The notes beneath the pieces are model-generated. The model was not told the origin of the DNA. It searched no databases and saw only the letters and a list, made by a program, of their open reading frames with translations. From assembly GCA_964587515.1 (NCBI GenBank), contig CAZPMO010000093.1:1-18345 (forward strand): DNA of 18,345 bases. The letters run 5' to 3'. Positions 7,583 through 15,472 of this stretch are shown here, in pieces. How positions within the stretch are numbered: position 1 is the first letter of the stretch; the number at the start of each line of letters is the position of its first letter. Both the position numbers and the translations under genes were made by a program. The stretch is from CAZPMO01 sp964587515 (GTDB lineage: Bacteria; Pseudomonadota; Alphaproteobacteria; MPNO01).

Positions 7583-9250
7583 ATGGGAGGATTGCGGGGT
7601 CTTCGGACGCTGCGCCGGCGAGCAGATCGTCTGACCGCGCGGCAAGTCCTTCATTCCTTGGCCCGGTTATGGTTCCGCGGGTTTTTCTATCACCGCGCGC
7701 TGGGCGGCCGCCGACCGCGAAATCTCGAAATCAATATTCAGGAGATGTGGCCCGGCGACGCCGATCGCGGCACCGCCATCATCGGTGGCGATTTCACTTT
7801 CGCGGGCGAGACCCGACAGGCGGCCGAAGCGCTATGGCGGCCCAAGGACGCCTCGCCGGAATGGCTGGCCGAACTGCATGGTTTCGGCTGGCTCGCCGAT
7901 TTGCGCGCCGTCGGCGGCGCGGCCGGGCGCGACAGCGCCCGCGAGCTTGTCGCGCGGTGGATTGAAACCGAAAGCGGCTGGCGGGCCGGACCCTGGCGCG
8001 CCGATGTCGCCGCGACGCGCCTGGTCAACTGGATGACCCACGCGGATTTCCTTTTTACCGGCGCGCAGGGAACCTTCGGACAGCTCTGGCTTGACAGTGT
8101 CGCGCGCCATGCGCGGCATTTGCGCCATGTCGTGGTGCTGCTCGATCCGGGGGTCGAACGCCTGACGGTGCTCAAGGCGCTGGTCTATGCGGGTCTTGGC
8201 CTCGCATTGGAGCGCCGCCGGCTCGACAAATGGATCGCCGCGCTGCTGCCGGAAATCGAGGCGCAGATCGTGACCGACGGCGGCCACATTTCGCGCAGCC
8301 CGAAGGTCCAGTTCGCCGTATTCCGCGACTTGATCGACTTGCGGGCGGTTCTGCGCGACGCGGACGTGGGCGCCCCGACGGCGTTGACAGAGGCGATCGA
8401 CCGCATGGCCCCAATGGTGCGTTTCTTTCGCCATGGCGATGGCGGTTTCGGATTGTTCAACGGCGCCAACGAGGGCGAGAACTGGCTGATCGACGTGGTG
8501 CTGTCGCGGGCCGAAGCACGCGGCAAAGCGGTCGACGAGGCGACCCAGACGGGATTTCAACGCCTTGCCGCCAATCGCACGCTGGTGATCGTCGACGCCG
8601 GCCCGCCGCCCGCGCCGGCGTTCGACGCCCATGCGCATGCCGGCGCGCTCAGCTTCGAGATGAGCGTCGGCAAACAGCGTATGATCGTCAATTGCGGCGC
8701 TTATGGCGGCCCCCGGAGCGACTGGAAGCTGGCCCAGCGGCTCACGGCCGCGCACTCCACGATCGGCATCGACGATTTGAGCTCTTCGGAAATCCTGCCG
8801 GGGCCACTGATCGGCGCGCGCCCACATTCCGTGACGGTCCGGCGCAACGAATCGGCGGGCAATATCTGGATCGATGCGCGGCTCGACGGGTTCGCCGGAG
8901 ACCGGGCGTTGACCCACAGGCGGCGGCTTTATCTTTCCGCGAATGGCAGTGATCTGCGTGGCGAGGACACACTCACGGGCGGCGCCGGCCATAAATTCGT
9001 GGCCCGCTTTCATTTGCATCCCTCGGTGCGGGCGTCGCTGGTCCAGGACGGTGAATCGGTGCTGCTACGGTTGGGCGACCGCGGCGGTTGGCGTTTCCGG
9101 GCATCGGGCGGGGCGACCAGTCTCCAGGAAAGCGTTTACCTGGGAGAGGGAGGCCGGACCAGGCGCGGCGAACAGATCGTGGTGTCGGGAGCGACCCAGC
9201 CGGATAACGCCCAGATCAAATGGGCCTTCACGCGACTGGCGGACGACTAA
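7583..9250 (+). CDS. Heparinase II/III family protein
   Basis: A 555-residue protein from ATG 7583; a GTG at 7544, right after the rpe stop, would add 13 residues, and the open frame back to 7412 overlaps rpe and is not used. The N-terminal half is an all-helical toroid-like domain (LHGFGWLADLRAVGG near residue 95; RADVAATRLVNWMTHADFL). The C-terminal half holds the Heparinase_II/III signature HAHAGALSFEMSVG near residue 348, with NCGAYGG, then a beta-sandwich. Characterised family members cleave uronic-acid polysaccharides by beta-elimination, but this chromosomal alphaproteobacterial subgroup has no proven substrate and no signal peptide is visible, so a cytosolic or envelope-glycan role is open. 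The stop TAA overlaps the stop of the opposing dehydrogenase gene in CTAA. Family assignment is firm, function is not. Confidence 0.88.
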   Translation: MGGLRGLRTLRRRADRLTARQVLHSLARLWFRGFFYHRALGGRRPRNLEINIQEMWPGDADRGTAIIGGDFTFAGETRQAAEALWRPKDASPEWLAELHGFGWLADLRAVGGAAGRDSARELVARWIETESGWRAGPWRADVAATRLVNWMTHADFLFTGAQGTFGQLWLDSVARHARHLRHVVVLLDPGVERLTVLKALVYAGLGLALERRRLDKWIAALLPEIEAQIVTDGGHISRSPKVQFAVFRDLIDLRAVLRDADVGAPTALTEAIDRMAPMVRFFRHGDGGFGLFNGANEGENWLIDVVLSRAEARGKAVDEATQTGFQRLAANRTLVIVDAGPPPAPAFDAHAHAGALSFEMSVGKQRMIVNCGAYGGPRSDWKLAQRLTAAHSTIGIDDLSSSEILPGPLIGARPHSVTVRRNESAGNIWIDARLDGFAGDRALTHRRRLYLSANGSDLRGEDTLTGGAGHKFVARFHLHPSVRASLVQDGESVLLRLGDRGGWRFRASGGATSLQESVYLGEGGRTRRGEQIVVSGATQPDNAQIKWAFTRLADD

Positions 9251-10530
9251 AGCTGCCAGCGGCCGAAACCGTCGGGCGTTTCGAGATTCCGCCACATCCC
9301 CTTTACATCGGCGATCAGGCCCTGGGGTTCCAGCAGTTCACTGAACGTCTCGGCCGAAAACGAACAATAATCGTCATGGGGCACCGCGCCGATAACGCAA
9401 TGATAGCCTTCCGCGCCGTCCAAGTCGGGCCGGAGGCGAACGCCATAGAGTTCCTGGGCTTCTTCCGGATCGGCGTGGGAATCGTGGACATCAATCTCGA
9501 AGCCGCGTTCGGACAGCGCGTTCAGGATGTCGATGACGCGGGAATTGCGCAAATCGGGAACGTTTTCCTTGAAGGTCAAACCCAGCATCAGGATGCGCGC
9601 GCCGGCGCCGCGGCCGACCTTGGCCAATTCGCGGGAGACGCATTCGGCGACGTAGGCGCCCATGGAATCGTTGATCCGCCGCCCGGCGAGGATGATCTCC
9701 GGATGGTGGCCGATCGAGGTCGCGGCATGGGCCAGGTAAAACGGATCGACCCCGATGCAGTGGCCGCCCACCAGCCCGGGTGAAAAATTCAGGAAGTTCC
9801 ACTTGGTGCCGGCGGCCTCCAGTACATCAAAGATCGAAAGACCCATTTTCTGGAAAATCGTCGCGACCTCGTTGACGAAGGCGATATTGACATCGCGCTG
9901 GGCGTTCTCGATGACCTTGGCGGCTTCGGCCGTTCGGATGTCACGTGCCGCGAACACGCCGCCCGTTGTCATGGTGCCGTACATCTCCGCCAGCAGCTTC
10001 GTCACGTCCTCGTTTTGTCCGGCGATCACCTTGGTGATCTTATCGACGGTATGTTCCCGATCGCCCGGGTTGATGCGTTCGGGAGAATAGCCCAGGAAGA
10101 AATCGCTGCCGCATACCATGCCCGAAGCGGCTTCGAGTTCCGGGCCGCAGATATCCTCCGTTACGCCGGGATAGACCGTGCTCTCATAGACCACGATCGC
10201 CCCCTTTTCGATGAGATCGCCCACCATCCGCGAGGCGCCGCGTACCGCGCCGAGATCGGGCACGTTATGGACATCGACCGGCGTCGGTACGGTAATGATA
10301 TAGACGTCGTGACCCCGTATATCCTCGACATCGGCCGAAAATTTCGCCGATGACGCGCGAAGCCTCTCGTCTTCGACCTCGTTGGTGCGGTCTTCGCCGG
10401 AATTCAATTCAGCAATGCGCTGGGCGTCGATATCGAACCCGACGGTCGGGTAATAGCGCGCCAGCGCCACCGCGAGGGGCAGACCGACATACCCCAGTCC
10501 GACGACAACGATTCGTGTTTGTTCAGCCAT
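9247..10530 (-). CDS. tviB: Nucleotide-sugar dehydrogenase, TviB/WbpA type (UDP-GlcNAc 6-dehydrogenase-like)
   Basis: A 427-residue UDP-glucose/GDP-mannose dehydrogenase family enzyme. The NAD site VVVGLGYVGLPLA is at residues 8-20, the YIITVPTPVD strand near 77, YESTVYPGVTE near 115, GYSPERINPGD near 147, the AAKVIENAQRD helix near 203, and the catalytic cysteine Cys258 in PGLVGGHCIGVDP. Long matching blocks to S. Typhi TviB favour oxidation of UDP-N-acetylglucosamine to its uronic acid over UDP-glucose, giving a precursor for surface polysaccharide; the exact substrate is inferred from similarity. It is cytosolic. Start is ATG 10530. A TTGACA hexamer upstream is a plausible -35 element. The neighbourhood (lptD, gmhB-like, heparinase-like) fits envelope polysaccharide synthesis. 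The epimerase or glycosyltransferases expected in a full pathway are not in this window. Confidence 0.92.
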   Translation of the reverse strand: MAEQTRIVVVGLGYVGLPLAVALARYYPTVGFDIDAQRIAELNSGEDRTNEVEDERLRASSAKFSADVEDIRGHDVYIITVPTPVDVHNVPDLGAVRGASRMVGDLIEKGAIVVYESTVYPGVTEDICGPELEAASGMVCGSDFFLGYSPERINPGDREHTVDKITKVIAGQNEDVTKLLAEMYGTMTTGGVFAARDIRTAEAAKVIENAQRDVNIAFVNEVATIFQKMGLSIFDVLEAAGTKWNFLNFSPGLVGGHCIGVDPFYLAHAATSIGHHPEIILAGRRINDSMGAYVAECVSRELAKVGRGAGARILMLGLTFKENVPDLRNSRVIDILNALSERGFEIDVHDSHADPEEAQELYGVRLRPDLDGAEGYHCVIGAVPHDDYCSFSAETFSELLEPQGLIADVKGMWRNLETPDGFGRWQL

Positions 10531-10557
10531 GAATTTGCCACATCTCAGTCAGAAGCC

Positions 10558-10587
10558 CGTCTAACCCCTTGGGAGAAAGCCTGTCAA
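10558..10587 (-). promoter_or_regulatory. Possible sigma-70 promoter of the nucleotide-sugar dehydrogenase
   Basis: On the minus strand a perfect TTGACA (-35) lies at 10587-10582. At 18-bp spacing the -10 candidate TAGACG (10563-10558) matches only 3 of 6 bases. It is 28 bases upstream of the ATG at 10530. The strong -35 is the main support; the weak -10 keeps confidence low. Confidence 0.35.
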
Positions 10588-10657
10588 TTACCGAATTACG
10601 GAAGGTAAGTCTCGAAAATTTTGAAAGCGTAAACGTCAATAACAATGAGTGATGAAA

Positions 10658-12836
10658 TTAGTTGTCCGTTGTCGGCCCGCCGACCGTACGGATCGCCTGG
10701 ACACCACCCAGGGTTTTCAGAGAGACCCGGAAAAACAGCGTATCGGTGGGAATGACGTCGCGATCGCGCGTGAACGACCTGGTGAAACTGGTATAGAGCG
10801 TCAGACAGCTATCCTCATAAGTCAGATTATAGGCGGTGCTCAGCGTGTCATCAGTGGCCAGGTCGCGCAGGACGCTGGCGCCGATCGACCAGTTTTTGGT
10901 AATCTGGGAGGTCACCGCGCCGTCCAACTGTTCCCGGTCCTGGAATTCATCGGTGGGGCTCTGCTGTCGGATGAACAGGTAATTGGTGCGGAATTTCAGG
11001 ATCGGATAACCGAACGTCGCGGAAAGTTCGTTGCGCTGCGGCGCAAGGTCGGCGTTGTCGATCCGAAACCGGTAATCGACGGTAAGGGGGCTACCCACGG
11101 AGAAGCCCACGCGCCCGACCAGATCGGAAAACTTGGTCTCCAGCCCGGATCCTCCGGAATGGTCTGAATTCTCACGCAATAGATAGCTTTGGCCGATAAA
11201 GGCGTTGCCCCGCAAGTCACTTTGACCGCCAAATCCGAGCTTCAGACCGTAATAGGCCCATTGTCCGCCCTCGACGCGGTCATATCCGGTGAACCTGTTG
11301 GAGCGGAAAATATTGGTGTCGTCGAGTTCGAAATCGAGGCTGTCCTCGTTGGGCACCTTCGCGGGGTTTGGGTCATTGGGTCCGGCCACGAAGCCGGCGA
11401 TGGGTTCCACGGACTGAAACATCCCGCCGCGCTGGCGCACCCACGGAAATCGCCAGTCGAGACCCAACTGTGGAAAGAGTCTTCCGGTGATCCCCGACAG
11501 CGTGGTCGTCGGACGATCAGGGTCCGGGACCTCATTGACCCAGTACCCGTCGGCCCGGACCGACGCATGCAGGGTGTAAACCTCGCCCACCCGGCTCACA
11601 TAGGGCAGTTTCCACACCGGCTTGATCGAAACGCGCCGCGTATCGGTCCCGACGTCCCGGGTCAGTGCAACCACGTTCGCGTCCAGGCTCAAACGCGAGC
11701 CAAGAAAGCCGGGATCGCCGAGATAGCTGTATTCCAGCATCGGCATCACGAAAGGCGTGGTGTTCTGGTCGACATCCTCGCGCGAATCCTGGAAGTAATA
11801 AGTGTTCGCGGCCACATAATTGCGGCCCCGGAATCCTTCGGCATAGGCGCGGTTGACCAGAGTTGCCGGTCCGCCGAAGGCGTAACGCCGGAGATAGGTA
11901 TCATCGGAGCTAAACGACGCTTTGATGCCCCCCCGCCNNNNNNNNNNAATGACCCCGGATTCCGCTGCCGCCCTCGGCGGTGCTGGCTTTCGTGACGCTT
12001 CCCCGACCCTCGAATATGCCGCCAACGAACCTGTCGCGGTATTCCGCGGCCATCACGGTTCCCTCGTTTCCCGTGTAGATCGGCGTGACGGTGGCGTCGC
12101 GGGTCGGTGCGATGTTGAAGTAATAGGGGGCCCGTACCACCAGCCCAAGTTCCGAATCGGTACTGTAATCCGGCACCAGAAAGCCCGATTTGCGCTTCAC
12201 GGTGGGGTCGGGATGGGACATGTAAGGGGTGTAAAGCAGGGGGACGCCGAAAAACTCGATGAAGGCGTCCTTGTATTCGACCGTCTTATCGATCTTGTCG
12301 TGGACCACGCTATAAGCCTTGACCTGCCACGTCGGCGCCCGGCTGGGATCCTTTTTGCAGAGTTCGCAGGGCGAATAGACGGCCTTGCGCATCTCGATCC
12401 GGGTGCCGTCGATGCGCCGCCCGCCGACCGCCGCGACACGGGAATTGTCCGCCAGGCGGACCCGAATTTTTTCGATGATCCCGTTCTTGAGATCACCGCT
12501 GAGCTCCATGAAATCCGCGAAGATCACGTCGCCCGTGGGCTCGACCAGGATGATATTGCCGTTCGCGTCGAGGGTGTCGGTGCGCTGGTTATAGGTCACC
12601 GAATCGGCGAGCAGCACACGATCGCCCTGGTTGACTTCGACGTTGCCCTTGGCGATCACGATTCCCAACTCGCGGTCGTGGCGCACCGAATCCGCCTTCA
12701 GAAGAACCGGACCCGCGCGGGTCTCCCCGGCGCCCGGAACCGGCTGGGCAATGGAGATCGGCGCGACGAGGACCCACACGGCAAAAACCGCGAGGTGGAA
12801 CAGCCATGAGACGCCTCTATGCCGGCGCCGCGCCAT
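10658..12836 (-). CDS. lptD: LPS-assembly protein LptD, interrupted by an assembly gap
   Basis: One gene read in two frames because 10 N at 11938-11947 replace an unknown length of sequence. The N-terminal part (12836 to about 11948, roughly 296 residues) has a signal peptide ending near SIAQ (residue 30), then an OstA/LptA-like jellyroll (ADSVTYNQRTDTLDANGN). It carries the family motif YSPCELC, then FFGVPLLYTPYMSHPDPT and KSGFLVPDYS. The C-terminal part (about 11937 to 10658, roughly 426 residues) is the outer-membrane beta-barrel, starting with SSDDTYLRRYAF and ending after a YEDSC block. LptD with LptE inserts lipopolysaccharide into the outer leaflet. The two cysteines in CELC plus one in EDSC could form the inter-domain disulfide. 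A 16-bp palindrome overlaps the start codon, and no clear Shine-Dalgarno is seen. It is divergent from the gmhB-like gene. Confidence 0.92.
11938..11947. other. Assembly gap (10 N)
   Basis: Ten N, a common scaffolding placeholder whose length says nothing about the real gap. The lptD frames on the two sides do not agree across it. The left flank contains a C-run (GCCCCCCCCGCC), a likely cause of sequencing failure. From homologues about 15 residues seem to be missing between the RGH and the GIKASF segments. Confidence 0.95.
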
Positions 12837-12850
12837 TCTCGCGCGAGAAT
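12835..12850. promoter_or_regulatory. Perfect 16-bp palindrome over the lptD start codon
   Basis: ATTCTCGCGCGAGAAT is an exact palindrome covering the first bases of the lptD ATG (12836-12834). It could be an operator or, in RNA, a 6-bp hairpin with a GCGC loop touching the start codon. It also overlaps a GANTC (CcrM methylation) site at 12847-12851. Function is inferred. Confidence 0.4.
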
Positions 12851-13023
12851 CACGAATAATTATTTCGATCGCCCCCGGTTAACCTTCATCCCTCCGCGCC
12901 GCACGGATCCTAAACGCCACGTCCCATCCGACTCCGGCTGCAGACAATAATTGCTCGACGGCGATGAGTCACTGTGATGATGTTCATTTCACCGTCAACG
13001 CGCGTCGATGAGGGCGAAAAGAA

Positions 13024-13689
13024 GTGCAATCCGATCAGGAATGGCCGATCACGGCGGACAGAATCTGGCTTTCCGTCACCGGTGCGGCCGGGGCCACGCC
13101 ACGCCCGGCGCTTTTCCTCGATCGCGACGGGGTGATCGTCGACGAGGTCGGTTATCTGCTGCGCGCCGAAGATGTGCGCTTGCTGCCCGGCGCGGCGGCG
13201 TTGATCGGGCGTGCGAACCGGGCCGGCGTTCCGGTCGCCGTGGTCACCAACCAGTCGGGAATCGCGCGTGGAATGTTCGGCTGGGCGGAATTCTCAGCCG
13301 TCGAGGAACGTCTGGGATATCTTCTGGCCGGACAAGGCGCCGTGCTGGATGCGGTCGCGGCGTGTCCGTTCCACCGCGACTTCACGCCCGGCTTCGGGGA
13401 AGACCACGCGAACTGGCGCAAGCCGGGCTCAGCGATGCTGTCCGCGATCGGAGAGCGGCTGAACCTCGATCTTGGCCGGTCCTGGCTGGTCGGCGACAAG
13501 GCGATCGATGTGGAGGCGGCGCGCAACGCCGGGCTGGCGGGCGCCGTTCACGTGCGCAGCGGACACGGCGCGGCGCAGCGCGATGCGGCCCTCGCGATCG
13601 CCAACCCCGGCTTCATTGTTCTCGACGCCGAAAGCGCCTCTGAAGCGGAATTGCGCCTCATGGACAGGATGCCCAAACTCCAGAATTAA
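13024..13689 (+). CDS. gmhB: GmhB-like D,D-heptose 1,7-bisphosphate phosphatase (HAD family)
   Basis: A 221-residue HAD phosphatase of the GmhB / histidinol-phosphatase group, starting at GTG 13024 with GAGGG about 12 bases upstream. Motif I is FLDRDGVIVDEVGYL (nucleophile Asp33, acid Asp35), motif II VVTNQSGIARG near residue 75, motif III Lys133 in WRKP, and motif IV VGDKAIDVEAA near residue 157. GmhB removes the 1-phosphate from heptose bisphosphate during ADP-heptose synthesis for the LPS core; that fits lptD next door, transcribed divergently. Odd point: the zinc loop of the family normally reads Cys-x-His, then Cys-x-Cys-Arg-Lys-Pro. Here Cys114-x-x-His117 is seen but the two later cysteines are replaced (Ala129 and Trp131 before Arg-Lys-Pro). 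Substrate is therefore less certain than the fold; a different sugar phosphate is possible. Confidence 0.8.
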   Translation: MQSDQEWPITADRIWLSVTGAAGATPRPALFLDRDGVIVDEVGYLLRAEDVRLLPGAAALIGRANRAGVPVAVVTNQSGIARGMFGWAEFSAVEERLGYLLAGQGAVLDAVAACPFHRDFTPGFGEDHANWRKPGSAMLSAIGERLNLDLGRSWLVGDKAIDVEAARNAGLAGAVHVRSGHGAAQRDAALAIANPGFIVLDAESASEAELRLMDRMPKLQN

Positions 13690-13719
13690 AGACCGTGCGC
13701 GGCCGCCGGAACCGTGTCC

Positions 13720-14034
13720 TCAGTCCAGCACCACGTTGCCGTCTTCCACCCGCACGGGCATTTGTTTCAGGCTGGCGCCGGTGCAGGGGCCGTTGACGCA
13801 ATAGCCGTCATCGATGCGGAACAGGGCCCAGTGCAGGCTGCACTGGATCAGGTCTTTCTCATAGGTCAGGAAGGTGTCGTCCTTCCATTCCAGCGTCGCG
13901 CCGTAATGGGGGCAGGAATTGACGTAGCCGTATACATTGCCGCCCTGGCGGATGACGAAGAAATTTTCGCGCCCGTCGGGTTCGAACCCCTTGCCGCCGG
14001 GATCCTCGATATCGTCCAGTGCGCAGAGAATCAC
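13720..14034 (-). CDS. Rieske [2Fe-2S] ferredoxin-like protein
   Basis: A 104-residue single-domain Rieske protein from GTG 14034 (no in-frame ATG is available upstream after the previous stop). The cluster ligands are clear: Cys41 and His43 in CPHYGATLEW, and Cys65 and His68 in CSLHWALF. Neither loop has the extra disulfide cysteine of high-potential cytochrome bc1 Rieske proteins, so this is a soluble ferredoxin-like, lower-potential type. Cys79 and Cys84 in GYCVNGPC are further cysteines in the second half. No signal peptide or membrane anchor. It is probably an electron-transfer partner or small oxygenase component, but the partner is unknown. It is the last gene of a five-gene run, 16 bases after the EVE-domain gene, and converges with the gmhB-like gene 30 bases away. 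Confidence 0.88.
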   Translation of the reverse strand: MILCALDDIEDPGGKGFEPDGRENFFVIRQGGNVYGYVNSCPHYGATLEWKDDTFLTYEKDLIQCSLHWALFRIDDGYCVNGPCTGASLKQMPVRVEDGNVVLD

Positions 14035-14050
14035 GGAACGCGCCGCAAGA

Positions 14051-14464
14051 TCACGGATCGATCCCGGCCATTTGCAACAGACGCTTCCATTCGGCGTCCG
14101 AGACCGGCATCACCGACAGTCTGGATTGGCGGATCAAGGCAAGCTCCGACAGCGAGGGCTCGCCGCGCACATCCTCCAGCGTCACCGGCGTCTTCGCCGG
14201 GCAGATCGCTTTTACGTCCACCATGCCGAAGCGGCCCTTGGGGTCAGTCGGGTCGGGATAGTGCTCCTTGACGATCTCGACCACGCCGACAATCTGCTTT
14301 TCGTTGACCGAGTGATAGAAGAAGGCGCGATCGCCGATTTTCATCGCCTTCATGTTGTTGTCCGCCTGGTAGTTGCGAATCCCGTCCCACTCCGCCGATC
14401 CCGCCTTGACCTGGTCGTCCCACGACCAGGCGCCGGGCTCCGACTTGAACAGCCAGTACGCCAT
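14051..14464 (-). CDS. EVE domain-containing protein
   Basis: A 137-residue protein made of one EVE domain (PUA-like fold), from ATG 14464 with AGGA 5 bases upstream. Signature segments are WLFKSEP at residues 4-10, WDGIRNYQADNN starting at residue 26, the FFYHS strand near 48-52, and RLSVMPVSDAEW near 115, all as in THYN1-like proteins. EVE domains bind modified nucleobases in DNA or RNA; in stand-alone bacterial members the ligand and role are not settled. It starts 14 bases after the gpsA stop, and a gpsA-EVE neighbourhood is familiar from other alphaproteobacteria. No restriction or methylase gene is nearby, so a defence role has no support here. Confidence 0.92.
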   Translation of the reverse strand: MAYWLFKSEPGAWSWDDQVKAGSAEWDGIRNYQADNNMKAMKIGDRAFFYHSVNEKQIVGVVEIVKEHYPDPTDPKGRFGMVDVKAICPAKTPVTLEDVRGEPSLSELALIRQSRLSVMPVSDAEWKRLLQMAGIDP

Positions 14465-14478
14465 TGATTCCTGTCTCC

Positions 14479-15468
14479 CTAATGTTCGGTTCTGAATGGG
14501 CGCCGCAGCAACTCGGCGATCACCTCGTCGATGTCGGCGCCCCGGTTGAGTATCGCATCGACCGCCGCCGAGATGGGCATCTCGATACCGAGCGACGCGG
14601 CGAGTTCGCTCACCGCGGCCGCGGAATGAACGCCTTCGGCGACCGAGCGCCGCCGCCCCAGCACCGCGTCCAGCGTCTCGCCGGCGCCCAGCGCCGCGCC
14701 CAGCGAATAGTTGCGTGATTTGGTCGACGAACAGGTCAGCGTGAGATCACCGAGGCCCGAGAGCCCCATCATGGTCTCGGCCCGGCCGCCCTTCTCCACG
14801 CACAGACGCGTCATCTCGGCCAAGCCGCGCGTGATCAGCGCCGCGCGGGCATTCTCGCCCAGGCCGCGTCCCTCGGTGATGCCGCAGGCGATGGCGATCA
14901 CGTTCTTCATCGCGCCGCCGATCTCCGCGCCGATCACGTCGGTCGAACGGTAAGGACGGAAATGGGTGCCGCCCAGCGCCGCGACCAGCGCGTCGCCCGT
15001 CGCCGCGTCGGGGGCCGCCAGCGTCACCGCCGTCGGCAGGCCGCGCGCGACCTCGGCCGCGAAGGTCGGTCCCGACAGCACCGCCAGCGCGTGGCCGGGC
15101 AGCGCCGCGCCGGCCGCCTCGCTCATCAGCGCGCCGCTTTTCTGTTCGATGCCCTTGGCGCAGACCACCACCGGCGTCGCGGCCGCCATCGCGGGCGCAA
15201 GCGCCGCGGCGGTCGCGCGCAGGAACTGGGCCGGGGTGACCAGCAGCACCGCATCCGCGGCGGCGGCCTCGGAAAGGTCCTTTGTCGCGTGAATTCCGGG
15301 CGGTAGTTCGACGCCGGGCAGGAAACCGGGGTTCTCGCCGCGTTCGTTGATGGCGGCGACGGTGTCGTCCTCGAGCGCCCACATGGTCACCTGCCGTCCG
15401 GCGCGGCGCGCCACCACGGCCAGCGCCGTGCCCCACGCGCCGCCGCCGATGATGCCCATATGGTCCAT
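14479..15468 (-). CDS. gpsA: NAD(P)-dependent glycerol-3-phosphate dehydrogenase
   Basis: A 329-residue enzyme of normal length that reduces dihydroxyacetone phosphate to sn-glycerol 3-phosphate, the backbone for phospholipids, in the cytosol. The nucleotide-binding motif GIIGGGAWGTALA is at residues 5-17. Lys105 lies in CAKGIEQKSG, the SGPTFAAEVA segment follows, and the catalytic Lys188 lies in GGAMKNVIAIACGITEG. GLGENARAALITRG and LSGLGDLTLTCSS complete the substrate domain. ATG 15468 is used; ATG 15459 is an equally possible start and neither has a strong Shine-Dalgarno. The start is only 4 bases from the stop of the alpha/beta hydrolase gene, so translational coupling is likely. In many alphaproteobacteria tsaD precedes gpsA; here two unrelated genes occupy that place. 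Confidence 0.96.
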   Translation of the reverse strand: MDHMGIIGGGAWGTALAVVARRAGRQVTMWALEDDTVAAINERGENPGFLPGVELPPGIHATKDLSEAAAADAVLLVTPAQFLRATAAALAPAMAAATPVVVCAKGIEQKSGALMSEAAGAALPGHALAVLSGPTFAAEVARGLPTAVTLAAPDAATGDALVAALGGTHFRPYRSTDVIGAEIGGAMKNVIAIACGITEGRGLGENARAALITRGLAEMTRLCVEKGGRAETMMGLSGLGDLTLTCSSTKSRNYSLGAALGAGETLDAVLGRRRSVAEGVHSAAAVSELAASLGIEMPISAAVDAILNRGADIDEVIAELLRRPFRTEH

Positions 15469-15472
15469 AAAG

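Noticed and set aside
14051..14464. EVE protein as part of a DNA-modification or restriction defence island
   Set aside because: No methylase, nuclease or other defence gene nearby; the neighbours are housekeeping.
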